64,000 nt of DNA, from contig NZ_CP049868.1 of NCBI RefSeq assembly GCF_011303555.1, positions 6,138,001 to 6,202,000 on the forward strand, in the 5' to 3' direction. A model generated the notes under the pieces. That model was not told the origin of the DNA. It saw only the letters and a program-made list of their open reading frames with translations, and ran no database searches. The DNA comes from Pedobacter sp. HDW13 (GTDB lineage: Bacteria > Bacteroidota > Bacteroidia > Sphingobacteriales > Sphingobacteriaceae). A program made the position numbers and the translations under genes. Shown one piece after another: positions 26,737 through 36,660 of this stretch (its first letter is position 1; every line of letters starts with the position of its first letter).

Positions 26737-26844
26737 TTTGCTGTGGTTTGGGTGTATGTACCTAAAACGAGGGGTATCCCCAAAAGAAATTTAATTATTT
26801 TATAAGAAGCTATTTAACAGCGCTTTATTTTTAGTGGGTTTTCT

Positions 26845-27203
26845 GAAAAATAACCATATAAGTCATAGAAGGAAATATAAGTTTATGTTTTAGAGGGTTA
26901 TTTTGGTGTCTTTCTGGTTGCGGACAATATATTACCACGTTAGACACCTGAGTTCACCTGAGGTATTTTGTACGATATATTATTAGAAGCTGGTTAAAAA
27001 GGAATAAAAAATTCACAAATCTAATTTCAGAAAATTAACCATATAAGTCATAGTAAGGAAATATAAGCTTAGGTTTTAGAGGGTTATTTTGGTATCTTTT
27101 GGTTACGGACAATACATTACAACCTTAGACACGTAAGTTCACCTGAGGTATTTTATACGATATACTATTAGAAGCTGGTTAAAAAGGAATAAAAAATTCA
27201 CAG
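26845..27203. repeat. 185-bp tandem duplication between sigma and anti-sigma genes
   Basis: Two consecutive copies, about 26845-27017 and 27030-27203, share ACCATATAAGTCATAG, TTTTAGAGGGTTATTTTGGT and TAGAAGCTGGTTAAAAAGG, with scattered substitutions. The period is 185 bases. No open frame spans the unit. The copies occupy most of the 26737-27402 gap; the rest (27210-27402) contains a short REP-like repeat at 27319-27348. Confidence 0.8.
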
Positions 27204-27318
27204 GTCTATCAGGTGGGTGGGGACACCCACCTCTAGCGAAAGATGGTAAATTTCAAAAACAGCTGTCTTAAATACGCTTAAATGTCTTATATGGTGAAAA
27301 CAACTTAGGCATAAGCAT

Positions 27319-27348
27319 TAAGATTCCCACTTTCGTGGGAATGACGAT
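27319..27348. repeat. Short palindromic repeat family B, copy 1
   Basis: ATTCCCAC-TTTC-GTGGGAAT is a perfect hairpin followed by GACGAT. The same layout appears at 32086-32120 and 32221-32255. It looks like a REP-type extragenic palindrome. Confidence 0.6.
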
Positions 27349-27402
27349 CCAGAAAGTTTAAATGTCTTAAATGGTAAAATAAAATGTTAATAGATTTAAA
27401 GC

Positions 27403-27993
27403 TTATTTACCCCAGATACCGCTCAGCAACAATACCGTCCAAAATAAAAACTCGCCCATATCGGTACGCAGGCGGCGCAGTGCAATGGTAATCTGGTTTT
27501 CGACGGTTTTAGGTGAGATGTTTAAACGTGCGGCTATTTCTTTAACACTGAGGTGCTCTTTCCGGCTCAGGATAAAAATTTCTTTACATTTTTGCGGCAG
27601 CTGTTCAATGCTTTCATCTAAACGTTGTGTTATTTCCTTTTCGGCAAAAGCATTTTCTGCATTATGGGCACTCACCAGCAAATCGGTATCGTGCAGTAAA
27701 TCGGTGCGTAGTTTCCCATCCCTTATGGCTTTAAACACCTGAAAACGGACAGCAGTAAACAAATAATTGTTTAGGTTATCAACCAAAGTGTACTCGCGTT
27801 TTAACCACAGACTTACAAATATTTCCTGAACAATATCTTCTGATGCTTCCTTATTGCGTAAAATATGATAGGCTGATAAATATAGCTTGCTCCAGTACCT
27901 GCTGTAAATTTTCTCGAACGCAGTCCGGTCGTTGCTTTGCATATCGCTCACAAGCAAACTATCAGGCCATAGTTCCAGGTTATCGGGTTTCAT
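27403..27993 (-). CDS. RNA polymerase ECF-type sigma-70 factor
   Basis: A 196-residue sigma factor. Region 2 covers about residues 22-90 (FEKIYSRYWSKLYLSAYHIL, ASEDIVQEIFVSLW) and region 4 about 130-180 (LPQKCKEIFILSRKEHLSV, then SPKTVENQITIALRRLR). It ends with a short hydrophobic tail (FWTVLLLSGIWG), common in Bacteroidota FecI-like sigma factors. It probably transcribes the downstream SusC/SusD operon when released by FecR. No clear standard -33/-7 promoter was found in the 181 bases upstream. Confidence 0.94.
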   Translation of the reverse strand: MKPDNLELWPDSLLVSDMQSNDRTAFEKIYSRYWSKLYLSAYHILRNKEASEDIVQEIFVSLWLKREYTLVDNLNNYLFTAVRFQVFKAIRDGKLRTDLLHDTDLLVSAHNAENAFAEKEITQRLDESIEQLPQKCKEIFILSRKEHLSVKEIAARLNISPKTVENQITIALRRLRTDMGEFLFWTVLLLSGIWGK

Positions 27994-28174
27994 TTTTTAT
28001 AAGGAATAGCTTTTACAATGCTAAGCAAAAAATTTAAGGGTTCAATTTATATATTTTTTATCACTATTGTCTGACTAAAAAGACTTCAAACCTTCGCACA
28101 TGCAAAATTCGGTATTAAAAGCCACAGATTTGCAGATTTGGTGTAATCTCTAATCAGAAATATCCTTTAGTGTG

Positions 28175-31100
28175 CTATTTTAACATTCTAATTTGCTCTA
28201 TTAAACGTACTCCTGAATCAGTTGTATCGGCTTTAACGCCTTGCGCATGCAGAAATACCTGCTGGCACCATTTTATAATTGCATCTTTAGGGTATTGTTT
28301 TACCTGTTGATTTAGCCAGGCCCTGGCTTCTTGTTTTTGTCCAAGTTTTTCCATGGCCCAGGCGGTTAACAATTGGTTTGCAGCGGTAAAATTGCTCACT
28401 GTATTTTCTATCTTCGGTTTAAAGCCGGTAACCTGCTGCAAGGCGGTTTGTGCAGCCTGTTGGTTGCCCATTTTCTGATAACACAGGTAATCCATCCAGT
28501 TTTCCAAACGTTCGTCTATATTTTCGGCATAAGGCCTGCCTACGCCTAAATTTTGAGGCCATTTTTTAGCATCACTAATCAGGCTTAGTGCCTGTTTGTA
28601 ATGTTTAAGTTTTATTTCATTAATGGCCTGCATCAGTTTCGCCTCCCGGTATAATTCGCGACCAATAGTAGCGCCTTCGAAAGGCAGGATCTGAATCTGA
28701 TCGAGCAGTTGGGCACAATCGGCGTAACGCTTATTCAGTAATAAAGCTTTGGCATACAGCATCCCCATGATATAGTTTTCAGTATGCGCCTGGTAAAAAG
28801 GTTCGATTGTTTTTAAAGCCTCGCTGTTTTGATTATGGCTAAGGTAATATTCGCCCAACAGTTTGGTATAACGCCAGTCTGCCTGATCTAAACTTTGAGC
28901 TCTTTTAAGATCAGTCAGTTCTGAAGCATCGATATGCATGGCAGCACGTGCGGCATAAAACGGAGCAAAATCGGGTGTATTGCCACAGGCTTTAAACAAT
29001 TCTTTGCTTGCAGTTAACTGGTTTCGGTTTTGGTATAAAAGTGCCAGGTAATATTTGGGTTTCCAGCTGTTAAGCTGTTTATTCGCCCAAAGCAATATGG
29101 CCTCATCTTCTGAGCGGAAAGGAAAAACAAAAGCTGCAGAAGCCTGATCGGCTTTGGCTAAAGCGGAAGCAAAAGACTGTCCTTTTTTATTTTGCAAAAA
29201 TGCCAGCCAAAAATTTACCAAAGCATTATCGGGTGCCAGTTGAAGTGCTTGTTCGCTTTCGTCGAAACGGCCCATCTGATAATAATTAACAGCCAATTCA
29301 AGATAGCTTTCGGTAGGTTGCTCATTGCGGATAGCAGCTGTAAAACGGCTCTTATTTTCTGCCGATGGCTGGATCAGGTACTTTTCAAAACGGGCGAAAT
29401 CGTTAAGCGGATCGAAAACCAAAATGGTATCCAAAACTGCTTTGGCATCATTGATTTTATTTTGATGGCGGTAAGCGATTGCCTGCACCTGTAATGCTCC
29501 TATTTCGTAGCGGTTAAAGTCGATGGCTTTAGTGGCATAATTTAAGGCTTTGTCCCAGTTTTTTTCGGCCAAATATAACTTACTCAGTTCGCGGTAAGCC
29601 GGACTTCTGAATGCCATGGTTAAACTGGCCAGATCAAAACCATCCTTCGCATCGGTAGTGTTTCCGAGTTGATTATTAACAATGCCATAATAATAATTCG
29701 CCGCCCCATCATGCGTATCAACACTCAAAGCTGTTTTTGCAAATACTAAGGCTTCTCTATAGCGCATATTGCGGTACATCAGTTCGGTCATTTGAACCAA
29801 TGCGGGCACAAAACCTGGCGTTTTACCTAAAGCAGCGCTTAATTTCTCTTCGGCCTTTGCATACATTTTCTGATCCATAAAGGCTTTGCCCTGCAGGTAT
29901 AATCCATAGCCCGAGTTCCAGTCAAAATCTTTGGACGAATCGAGCGGACGGCTTAGTACATCTGCATCAGGTTTAGAGTCGTACTGCAATTTATCGCCCC
30001 CAGTGTAACCCATAAATTGTTAACCGGGCCAACCAGCTTTACAGAATCGGCAAAAGTTTGCAGAGGTTTTAATTTTACCTGTTTCGTGTACAACACCTTT
30101 TCGCCTTGTTTTACCGCAAGGGTATCGGTTAGTGTTTGCACCGGATTTAAATAAATTTTTAACCAGCCTTTTTCATATTTCACGTTCAGGGCCGCATATT
30201 GGTTGGCTTTTACAAAACCTTTTGTTTTTAATACCGGATACCAGTATTCGGTCCAGGTATCGGCTGCGCCGGGTGTAAAACTTTTGTGTTTAAAGGGCGT
30301 AAAAGTGCTTTTTTCGGCTGTTTGATTAAACAACCTGCCCGATTGGATTTCGGAGTACTGCCCGTCGGTATCCGTCAGCAGTTTTTCCCAAATCATACCC
30401 TGATCGGCAAGGCCCCAGATCCAGATCTTTTTTCCGGCTTTATCATCATGACTGCCGTAACGGGCCATACCAAAATCATCATCATGCCAGTAGGCACCAA
30501 AAAAATCGGTGTATTTACCAAAAACATGGTACGATTTGTAGCCGCCAAAATTATTCTGTTCGTAAAAAGAAATATCCTTACCATTCTCTTTATTAATTGG
30601 CCAGTCGCTGTGCTCGCCCTCATGGCCAAGGTAATGTGTACCGGGATAAATGTACTGCAGGTTTCCTTTTACTTTTATTCCTGCATTCATCCAGTGGTAA
30701 TAAGGTTGATTTAAAGGTGTGGCATTATACCAGAACGATTTGGTTGTAAAGTAAGCACGGTCTTTCGGAAGATTGATTTCCATTGTCCAATTGGTTCGGG
30801 TTAACAAATCGAGTACACCAATTACACAACTTACACTGCCATCGCTGTTTTTGCGCGTAACATAATCTACCGGTGTTACCGTATTGGGCGTATGCCCCAT
30901 AATACCATAGTTGGGTTCTATCCCCCGCTTGTCCATGGGCCACGCATGGCAATATCCCTGAACTTTACCACATGGTTATCATAAATAAACGAGCGGCCTG
31001 TCGATTTTTCGATAGCCGACCAGATTTTGCCGCCAATTTCGGGCAATATGGTTAGTTTAATATAATCATTTTCGAGTGTTACTACTTTCCATTCTTTTTG

Positions 31101-31289
31101 TACAGCCTTATCGGTAAATCCATCGTAACGGAAATATGGGTAAATGTGCGTAAAGGCAGGTATGGGGTTTGGATCGGAAAAGGGATAGGTGGTAAATACC
31201 TGCTTATCTTCTTTAAAACTGGCATTACTTTGCGCATATGTGCCGATTACAGCAATACAGATCGAAAACGTAAGGAGTAATTTCTTCAT
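28175..31289 (-). CDS. DUF5107 and TPR-domain protein (two apparent frameshifts)
   Basis: Three consecutive frames (31289-30918, 30936-29953, 30013-28175) together make one protein of about 1,038 residues. A signal peptide (MKKLLLTFSICIAVIGTYAQ) leads into a DUF5107 domain, whose start resembles a galactose-mutarotase-like sandwich (YIKLTILPEIGGKIWSA), followed by a long TPR region (AFMDQKMYAKAEEKLSAALG and many similar units). At 30922-30926 and 29997-30001 (C-runs of five on the plus strand), adding one base joins the frames and restores PWTSGGIEP and TLGGDKLQ. The family often accompanies carbohydrate genes; a secreted glycan-related role is plausible but unproven. Two sequencing indels are likelier than real decay. 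Confidence 0.85.
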
Positions 31290-31794
31290 TTTGAAAATAG
31301 ATTTATTGTTTAAAAACAGTACGCTTTGCTGTTCGGTTAAAACCAGTGACGGTAATTTCGTCGGGCTGATTTAGGCCTGTCCACTTAATTGCGAAGCTGT
31401 TTTGGCTGGTATTATTTTCAGTAAAATTTGGTTAGATGAGTCCGAAGATAAAAATTTCTGAAGAACCACAAGGAATGGAAATAAATTCGTGTGGATGACA
31501 TTGCCGGTTTAACCTTTCCGTCTTTATTTTTTTGCAGTTTGTAGGAGCAAATTGTAAAGTAAAATGAGCAGTATTGATTGATTGGCAACCAGATATTATT
31601 TGTAAATTTAATTAAGCATCAATTGTCAATTCCTCCATTTTCCGCCAATCGGCGAGTTTAAGTGCCAATCAGCACCAGAATACCAGTCAAGATCGTACCA
31701 CTAAAGCATCTCAAAATTGGAGGCCAGATACCAATAAAAACGGGGCGTTGCCGAAAAGCCAGATGAGTAGGAATAAATTCTAAACTATTTTATT
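31290..31794. other. 505-base intergenic region without recognised genes
   Basis: This region separates the divergent DUF5107 and DUF4242 genes and should hold both promoters. No frame looks coding and I find no perfect TTG-N19-TAnnTTTG match. No strong hairpin or repeat family member was recognised. Confidence 0.5.
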
Positions 31795-32067
31795 ATGCCC
31801 AGATATGTAATTGAACGGGAAATTCCCGGCGCAGGAAAATTAACCGCTCAGGAACTGAAAACCATTTCGAAAGCATCGTGCGGCGTGTTAAGCAAAATGG
31901 GGCCACAAATCCAGTGGGTAAACAGCTATGTAACCGACGATAAAATTTACTGTGTTTACAATGCACCAAATGAAGAGATGGTACGAGAGCATGCACATTT
32001 AGGTGGATTTCCGGCCAATTCGATTAAAAAAGTTGCTGCTGTTATAGATCCGATTACGGCTGAGTAG
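31795..32067 (+). CDS. DUF4242 domain-containing protein
   Basis: A 90-residue soluble protein. MPRYVIEREIPGAGKLTAQEL and the middle IQWVNSYVTDDKIYCVYNAP, then VREHAHLGGFP, match DUF4242 proteins, small ferredoxin-fold-like dimers, some of which (SCO4226) bind nickel. The conserved histidines in REHAH could be metal ligands. Its role is unknown. It is a single-gene unit between repeat-bearing spacers, with the 505-base gap upstream and family B repeats downstream. Confidence 0.85.
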   Translation: MPRYVIEREIPGAGKLTAQELKTISKASCGVLSKMGPQIQWVNSYVTDDKIYCVYNAPNEEMVREHAHLGGFPANSIKKVAAVIDPITAE

Positions 32068-32085
32068 TTGATATGATTAGCCCAG

Positions 32086-32120
32086 GCATTAAGACTCCCG
32101 CATGCGCGGGAATGACGATC
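32086..32120. repeat. Short palindromic repeat family B, copy 2
   Basis: CCCGCATGCGCGGG palindrome preceded by GCATTAAGACT and followed by AATGACGATCT. It is very similar to the copy at 32221-32255 about 135 bases away. Confidence 0.65.
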
Positions 32121-32220
32121 TCCTTAAAAAGAAAACACGGCAGTAATTTACCTCCTTAGACACCTCAGTGCACCTGAGAAAAGGAAAATAAAAGAGAGTT
32201 AATTACCTTTAATAGCCAAG

Positions 32221-32255
32221 CATTAGGATTCCTGCATGCGCGGGAATGACGATTC
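32221..32255. repeat. Short palindromic repeat family B, copy 3
   Basis: GCATTAGGATTCCTGC followed by ATGCGCGGGAATGACGATT, a second member close to the copy at 32086-32120. Between the two lies GTAATTTACCTCCTTAGACAC, related to the CACCTTAGACA repeats seen elsewhere. Confidence 0.65.
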
Positions 32256-32308
32256 CTCCGTTAAAAAGAAAACGGATCGTGGGCGCAGCCTTGCCATCCT
32301 TCCAATCG

Positions 32309-34630
32309 CTAAGTCAACTCTGCCTGGTGTAGCCTGATCTGAATGCGAACAAATTTAGAAGCCGGCATATTCGATTCTTTCACCACATTATTGATAGAAA
32401 TCAGCACATTGGCTTCGGGAAAATAGGTTACAGCATTACCCTGCGGAACGGCATAGGGAACAACCAGAAAAAGCCGGGCTACCCGCTCAATACCATCATC
32501 GAAGTTAAAGAGATCAACTTTATCTTCGGCTTTAAATCCCTGCCTGTCCATATCCTGCTGATTCATAAATACTACCCTCCGCTCATTTTTAATGCCCCGG
32601 TAACGATCTTCCAGACCGTAAATGGTGGTATTAAACTGATCGTGTGTTCGGGTGGTGGCCATCAGGTATTCATTTTCGGCCAAAATGTTTAATGGAACAC
32701 CCGAAAGGGTAAATGCGGCCTTATCTCCTGCTATTCCGGTGATAAACTTTCCATCGCGGGCAGCATTGGGTAAATAAAAACCTCCTTTTTGCCTGATGCG
32801 TTCGTTATAATTTTCAAAACCGGGTATACACTTTTCAATTACATCGCGAATTTTATCATAATCATCTGCGTAGGCTTTCCAGTCTACCACCGATCTTTCG
32901 CCCAACGTTTCCATGGCCATCCTGCAAACAATATGCGTTTCGTTCAATAACTGATCGGAAACAGGCTTTAGTATTCCTTTTGAAGACTGCACAATCCCCA
33001 TCGAGCTTTCTGTACTGATAAACTGAGCTACCCCGTTAATCATATCAATATCGCTGCGCGAGAGTGTAGGCAGAATCAATGCTTCTTCTCCGTGCACCAA
33101 ATGACTCCGGTTCAGCTTGGTAGAAACATGTACCGATAGCCTGAGCTTACGCAAAGCCTCGGCTGTAAAAGTGGTGTCGGGCGTAGCCGATAAAAAGTTG
33201 CCGCCCATGGCAAAAAGCAATTTAACGTCCTGTTTGTGCATGGCCTTAATGGCACTTACCACATTATAACCGTGGGCTCTGGGTGGTTCGAAACCAAAAA
33301 CATCCCTGATCCTATCCAGTTGCTGCTGCGTTGGCCTTTCGTTAATGAGCATGGTACGGTTTCCCTGTACGTTGCTGTGTCCCCTTACCGGACATACTCC
33401 TGCTCCTGGCTTGCCAATGCTTCCTTTCAGCAGCAGGATGTTTACAATTTCGCGAATCATATCCACACCATTGGGTTGTTGGGTAAGCCCCATGCCCCAG
33501 GCAAATATAATCCGTTTTTTATGGGCCAGTATTTCTACTGCTGCTTCAATTTCGGCCACAGATAATCCGGCAGCTGCAGCAAGTTCATCGAGTTGGTAAT
33601 TTTCAAACTGCGCAAGATAAGCCCCAGCTCCACTGGTTTTCTCATTAATAAATTCATGGTCGAAAACCAGACCGGGTGTAAGCGCTTCTTCGCGTGCCAG
33701 CAGCAGGCCTATCGCTTTCAGCAAGGCCATATCGCCATTTATTTTTACAGGCAGGTAAAGATCCGAGTAATGTTCGCCAATGCCCAATATGCCGTTCAGG
33801 GCTTGTGGATTACGGAACCCCATCAGCCCGGCCTCTGGCAGCGGGTTAATGGCAATAATTTTTGCACCGTTGTTTTTTCCTTTTTGCAAGGCAGTCATCA
33901 TACGTGGTGCATTGGTTCCGGGATTATGGCCAATCACCACAATCACCTCTGCCTGATAAAAATCATCGAGTTTTACCGTCCCTTTTCCGATACCAATGGT
34001 TGGTAAGAGTGCCGTACCCGAGGTTTCGTGGCACATGTTAGAACAATCGGGCATATTGTTGGTACCAAATTCTTTTGCAAAAAGCTGGTATAGGAATGAG
34101 GTTTCATTACTGGTACGTCCGGAGGTGTAAAAAATAGCCTCGTTTGGAGAATCGAGTGCATTTAAATGCGCAGCTATTTTTTTAAAGGCAGCATCCCAGC
34201 TAATGGGCTGATAATGTGCGCCTCCTTTTGGTAACAACATGGGCGAAGTAAGCCGTCCCTTTTTCCCTATTTCAAAATCGGTTAACTCTGCCAGGTCTAC
34301 AACCGAATTTTCGGCAAAGAATGCTTCGGTAACTTTTTTCGAAGTAGCTTCTTCAGCCAGTGCTTTTACGCCGTTTTCGCAATATTCACCAATTGGCGAA
34401 CGTTCATCATCCGGATCGGGCCATGCACAACTGGGACAATCGAAGCCACCATTCTGGTTCATGCTAAATAAAGCGCGCGTACCGCGAAATGGAATTCCTT
34501 CCTCTATCAGGTCGCCGAAAGCAGCCACCACCCCGGGAATTCCCGCAGCCCAGGTTTTGGCCGGCGTATATTTCAGATTCAGTAATTTCTCCGGATTTTC
34601 GGGATTGGGCACTACTTTTAGCTTTTTCAT
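32309..34630 (-). CDS. FdhF/YdeP-family molybdopterin oxidoreductase
   Basis: A 773-residue molybdopterin-dependent oxidoreductase of the formate-dehydrogenase-like YdeP branch. Instead of a classical four-cysteine iron-sulphur motif, the N-terminus has CPSCAWPDPDDERSPIGEYC, typical of this branch. Cofactor-binding features include DCSNMCHETSG, VIGHNPGTNAPRM and the C-terminal THDQFNTTIYG. No signal peptide, so it is cytoplasmic. Its start overlaps the stop of the small upstream gene by four bases (ATGA), and fdhD, needed to sulphurate the molybdenum cofactor of formate dehydrogenases, lies next upstream. Formate oxidation is not proven; members of this branch have other proposed roles such as acid resistance. 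Confidence 0.92.
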   Translation of the reverse strand: MKKLKVVPNPENPEKLLNLKYTPAKTWAAGIPGVVAAFGDLIEEGIPFRGTRALFSMNQNGGFDCPSCAWPDPDDERSPIGEYCENGVKALAEEATSKKVTEAFFAENSVVDLAELTDFEIGKKGRLTSPMLLPKGGAHYQPISWDAAFKKIAAHLNALDSPNEAIFYTSGRTSNETSFLYQLFAKEFGTNNMPDCSNMCHETSGTALLPTIGIGKGTVKLDDFYQAEVIVVIGHNPGTNAPRMMTALQKGKNNGAKIIAINPLPEAGLMGFRNPQALNGILGIGEHYSDLYLPVKINGDMALLKAIGLLLAREEALTPGLVFDHEFINEKTSGAGAYLAQFENYQLDELAAAAGLSVAEIEAAVEILAHKKRIIFAWGMGLTQQPNGVDMIREIVNILLLKGSIGKPGAGVCPVRGHSNVQGNRTMLINERPTQQQLDRIRDVFGFEPPRAHGYNVVSAIKAMHKQDVKLLFAMGGNFLSATPDTTFTAEALRKLRLSVHVSTKLNRSHLVHGEEALILPTLSRSDIDMINGVAQFISTESSMGIVQSSKGILKPVSDQLLNETHIVCRMAMETLGERSVVDWKAYADDYDKIRDVIEKCIPGFENYNERIRQKGGFYLPNAARDGKFITGIAGDKAAFTLSGVPLNILAENEYLMATTRTHDQFNTTIYGLEDRYRGIKNERRVVFMNQQDMDRQGFKAEDKVDLFNFDDGIERVARLFLVVPYAVPQGNAVTYFPEANVLISINNVVKESNMPASKFVRIQIRLHQAELT

Positions 34631-34983
34631 TTGTTCTGACTCAAAAGTGGGTTGGGATATTGATCGCGCTGGTCTTCTTCTACATTGTCTAAACAGGTAA
34701 AATCTTTCTCGAGCAAAATACTGAGTGCACCTGACGTTCCTTTGTAACCAACCTTATCTGTCGATTTCCATTCGGCGAGCCAGGCTTCCGGAAACCTGAG
34801 GTTAATTTCATCACCAATAAAGTTAGCCGAAAGGGCATCATCGGCCGTACAGCTAATGCTATAAATGAGCTTACGGTTACCAAAATCTACGGTTTCAGAC
34901 AAATTGCTTTGGGCAGAAAGGCCTTCTACTTCGGGGCGCGTTAACCTGTATCTGATAAAATTGCCTTTAATTCGTATTTTCAT
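34627..34983 (-). CDS. Small conserved partner of FdhF/YdeP oxidoreductase (DUF7009-like)
   Basis: A 118-residue soluble protein (MKIRIKGNFIRYRLTRPEVEG) with a beta-rich pattern and no membrane segment. I recall similar proteins (DUF7009-type) next to fdhD and YdeP-like genes in Bacteroidota, but cannot confirm this here. It lies between fdhD (7 bases upstream) and the oxidoreductase (four-base ATGA overlap), so translational coupling and a role in folding or cofactor insertion are plausible. No catalytic motif is visible. Confidence 0.75.
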   Translation of the reverse strand: MKIRIKGNFIRYRLTRPEVEGLSAQSNLSETVDFGNRKLIYSISCTADDALSANFIGDEINLRFPEAWLAEWKSTDKVGYKGTSGALSILLEKDFTCLDNVEEDQRDQYPNPLLSQNK

Positions 34984-34990
34984 GTCTGTA

Positions 34991-35865
34991 TTATTTAATG
35001 CGCTGGGCGCCTGTATAAATGTTAAAATTTCTGCCCCTAAGGAAACCGATTAGGGTAATATTGCATTCGATGGCCAGCTCAACAGCCAGGCTGGATGGTG
35101 CACCAATGGCCGCAATAGTGGCGATGCCTGCCATGGCTGCCTTTTGTACCAATTCAAAGCTTGCCCTGCCGCTAAGCAATAAAATATGCTCCCTAAGCGG
35201 TAACAAACCTTCGGTAAAGGCCTTTCCAATCAACTTATCGAGGGCATTATGCCGCCCTACATCTTCTTTTAAATCAAGCAGCTCCCCCGGCTATTAAAAA
35301 GGCCGCAGGCATGCAGTCCGCCTGTTGCCGAAAACAAATCTTGCTGACTTTGCATGATAGCGGGCAACTGCAAAAGGATCTCACCATCGATACAGCCCTG
35401 GTAAATGGTTGCTGCTGCGAAAGGCTGCCGGGTACGAATGGCTGCAATAGAAGATTTTCCGCAAACACCACAACTGGATGTGGTGTAAAAATTGCGTTCG
35501 CTAGCCGATAAATCCGGGATCTCGCCAGATTTTAGTTCCAGTGTTATGATATTCTCACGACCTTCGCCGCATACAAATACTTCCGATTTTTGCAATTCTG
35601 CATCGCAGTTTATAATTCCCTCGGTAAACAGGAAACCTTTGGCCAGTTCCTCGTCATTTCCGGGTGTGCGCATGGTTACAGAAATACTGTTTAACACCTG
35701 CTGTCCCCCTTTGCTACCTGTAAGCCTGATTTCCAAGGGTTCTTCGATAGCCAGCAGATCGTGATGTTCGTGCCCCACCCCGTCTTGTACCTTTTTAATG
35801 GCTACATTTCCGGTATAGGCAGTTTGAGGTGCGCTTTGAAGGGAAACATCAGAAAGTGATTTCAT
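34991..35865 (-). CDS. fdhD: Formate dehydrogenase accessory sulfurtransferase FdhD (apparent frameshift)
   Basis: FdhD moves sulphur onto the molybdenum cofactor of formate dehydrogenases. The N-terminal part (35865-35269) has LAIEEPLEIRL, the LAKGFLFTEGII segment and the catalytic SSCGVCGK cysteine pair. The C-terminal part (to 34991) continues in another frame with GKAFTEGLLPL, LLSGRASFELVQKAAMAGI and GAPSSLAVELA. One extra base in the C-run at 35284-35288 restores ELLDLKEDVGRHNALDKLIG, the expected FdhD middle segment, giving about 291 residues. The gene is therefore probably intact. If the frameshift is real, the adjacent oxidoreductase may lack its sulphurated cofactor. Confidence 0.9.
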
Positions 35866-36055
35866 GTTAGCTTAATTTGCGGTAAAAAACTGGCATTAGC
35901 TACTGGAAAGCTTTATTTTATGGCTACCATTGCTTTTTACTAAGGTAGATATTCTCCATTGATTTTTCTAAACACCTGGCGGTGTAAGGAGGTTAAAAAT
36001 AAGGTTTCGTTGTAAATAATTCACCACCTTAGACAGGCTCAGGATGACAACCGTG

Positions 36056-36114
36056 TTGAGTTGGGAGTGGTGAGTTTGGACTGGCTTAAACTATGGGTTT
36101 GGCACTAATGAACC
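36056..36114. repeat. Dispersed repeat family C, copy 1
   Basis: GAGTTGGGAGTGGTGAGTTTGGACTGGC followed by TTAAACTATGGG and GGCACTAATGAACCAA. Related copies lie at 36661-36747, 45707-45771 and 46045-46104, and a partial one at 40571-40635. No coding potential is seen. Confidence 0.7.
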
Positions 36115-36126
36115 AAAATACTAACC

Positions 36127-36552
36127 TTAAGCAGGAAATTTTTCCTGTAAACGCGCGATGGTTTCGCTCATCATTTTCTTTAACACTTCGATATCAATAT
36201 CGGCCAGCTTATTAACGTAAATACAGCCTTTACCCATTTTAAACTTACCTAATTCTTTAAGCAAAGCTTCGTTTACAGGGGTCCCCATGTAAACGTATAG
36301 GGAAATGGCTGCTTTCCGTGGCGAAAAACCAACCAGGGGCCAGTCGCCCTCCTGTTTGCTCCGCTCCGATTTGTAATGATAAGTGCCAAAACCAATCATA
36401 CTGGCGCCCCACATTTTAGCTTCGTAACCTGTATAATCTTCCATAATTTTTAACAGTTCGAAACCATCTTTGCGCCTTTGTTCGGTTTCGGCAAACGTAT
36501 TGATAAAATCGGTTACACTTGCATCGTTGAGGGTGGTTTTAATAGCAGCCAT
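36127..36552 (-). CDS. DUF1801 domain-containing protein
   Basis: A 141-residue soluble protein matching the DUF1801 (YdhG-like) family: FAETEQRRKDGFELLKIMED, the core MWGASMIGFGTYHYKSERS, the segment WPLVGFSPRKAAISLYVYM and the C-terminal KGCIYVNKLADIDIEVL. Function is unknown; the fold resembles iron-chaperone-like proteins. A textbook Bacteroidota promoter lies directly upstream (36581-36610). It appears to be a single-gene transcript, flanked by family C repeats on both sides. Confidence 0.9.
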   Translation of the reverse strand: MAAIKTTLNDASVTDFINTFAETEQRRKDGFELLKIMEDYTGYEAKMWGASMIGFGTYHYKSERSKQEGDWPLVGFSPRKAAISLYVYMGTPVNEALLKELGKFKMGKGCIYVNKLADIDIEVLKKMMSETIARLQEKFPA

Positions 36553-36580
36553 ATACAGTGATTTTTTTTACGAGTATAAA

Positions 36581-36610
36581 CAAAATTATAAGCAATAAGT
36601 GGTAATTCAA
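36581..36610 (-). promoter_or_regulatory. Bacteroidota promoter of the DUF1801 gene
   Basis: On the minus strand, TTG (36608-36610), exactly 19 bases, then TAATTTTG (36581-36588), matching TTG-N19-TAnnTTTG. The -7 element lies about 28 bases before the ATG at 36552. Confidence 0.75.
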
Positions 36611-36660
36611 TGACCAATGTTTAATTCCCCCTTTGACTACGCTCAGGGTGACAAGCGCGG

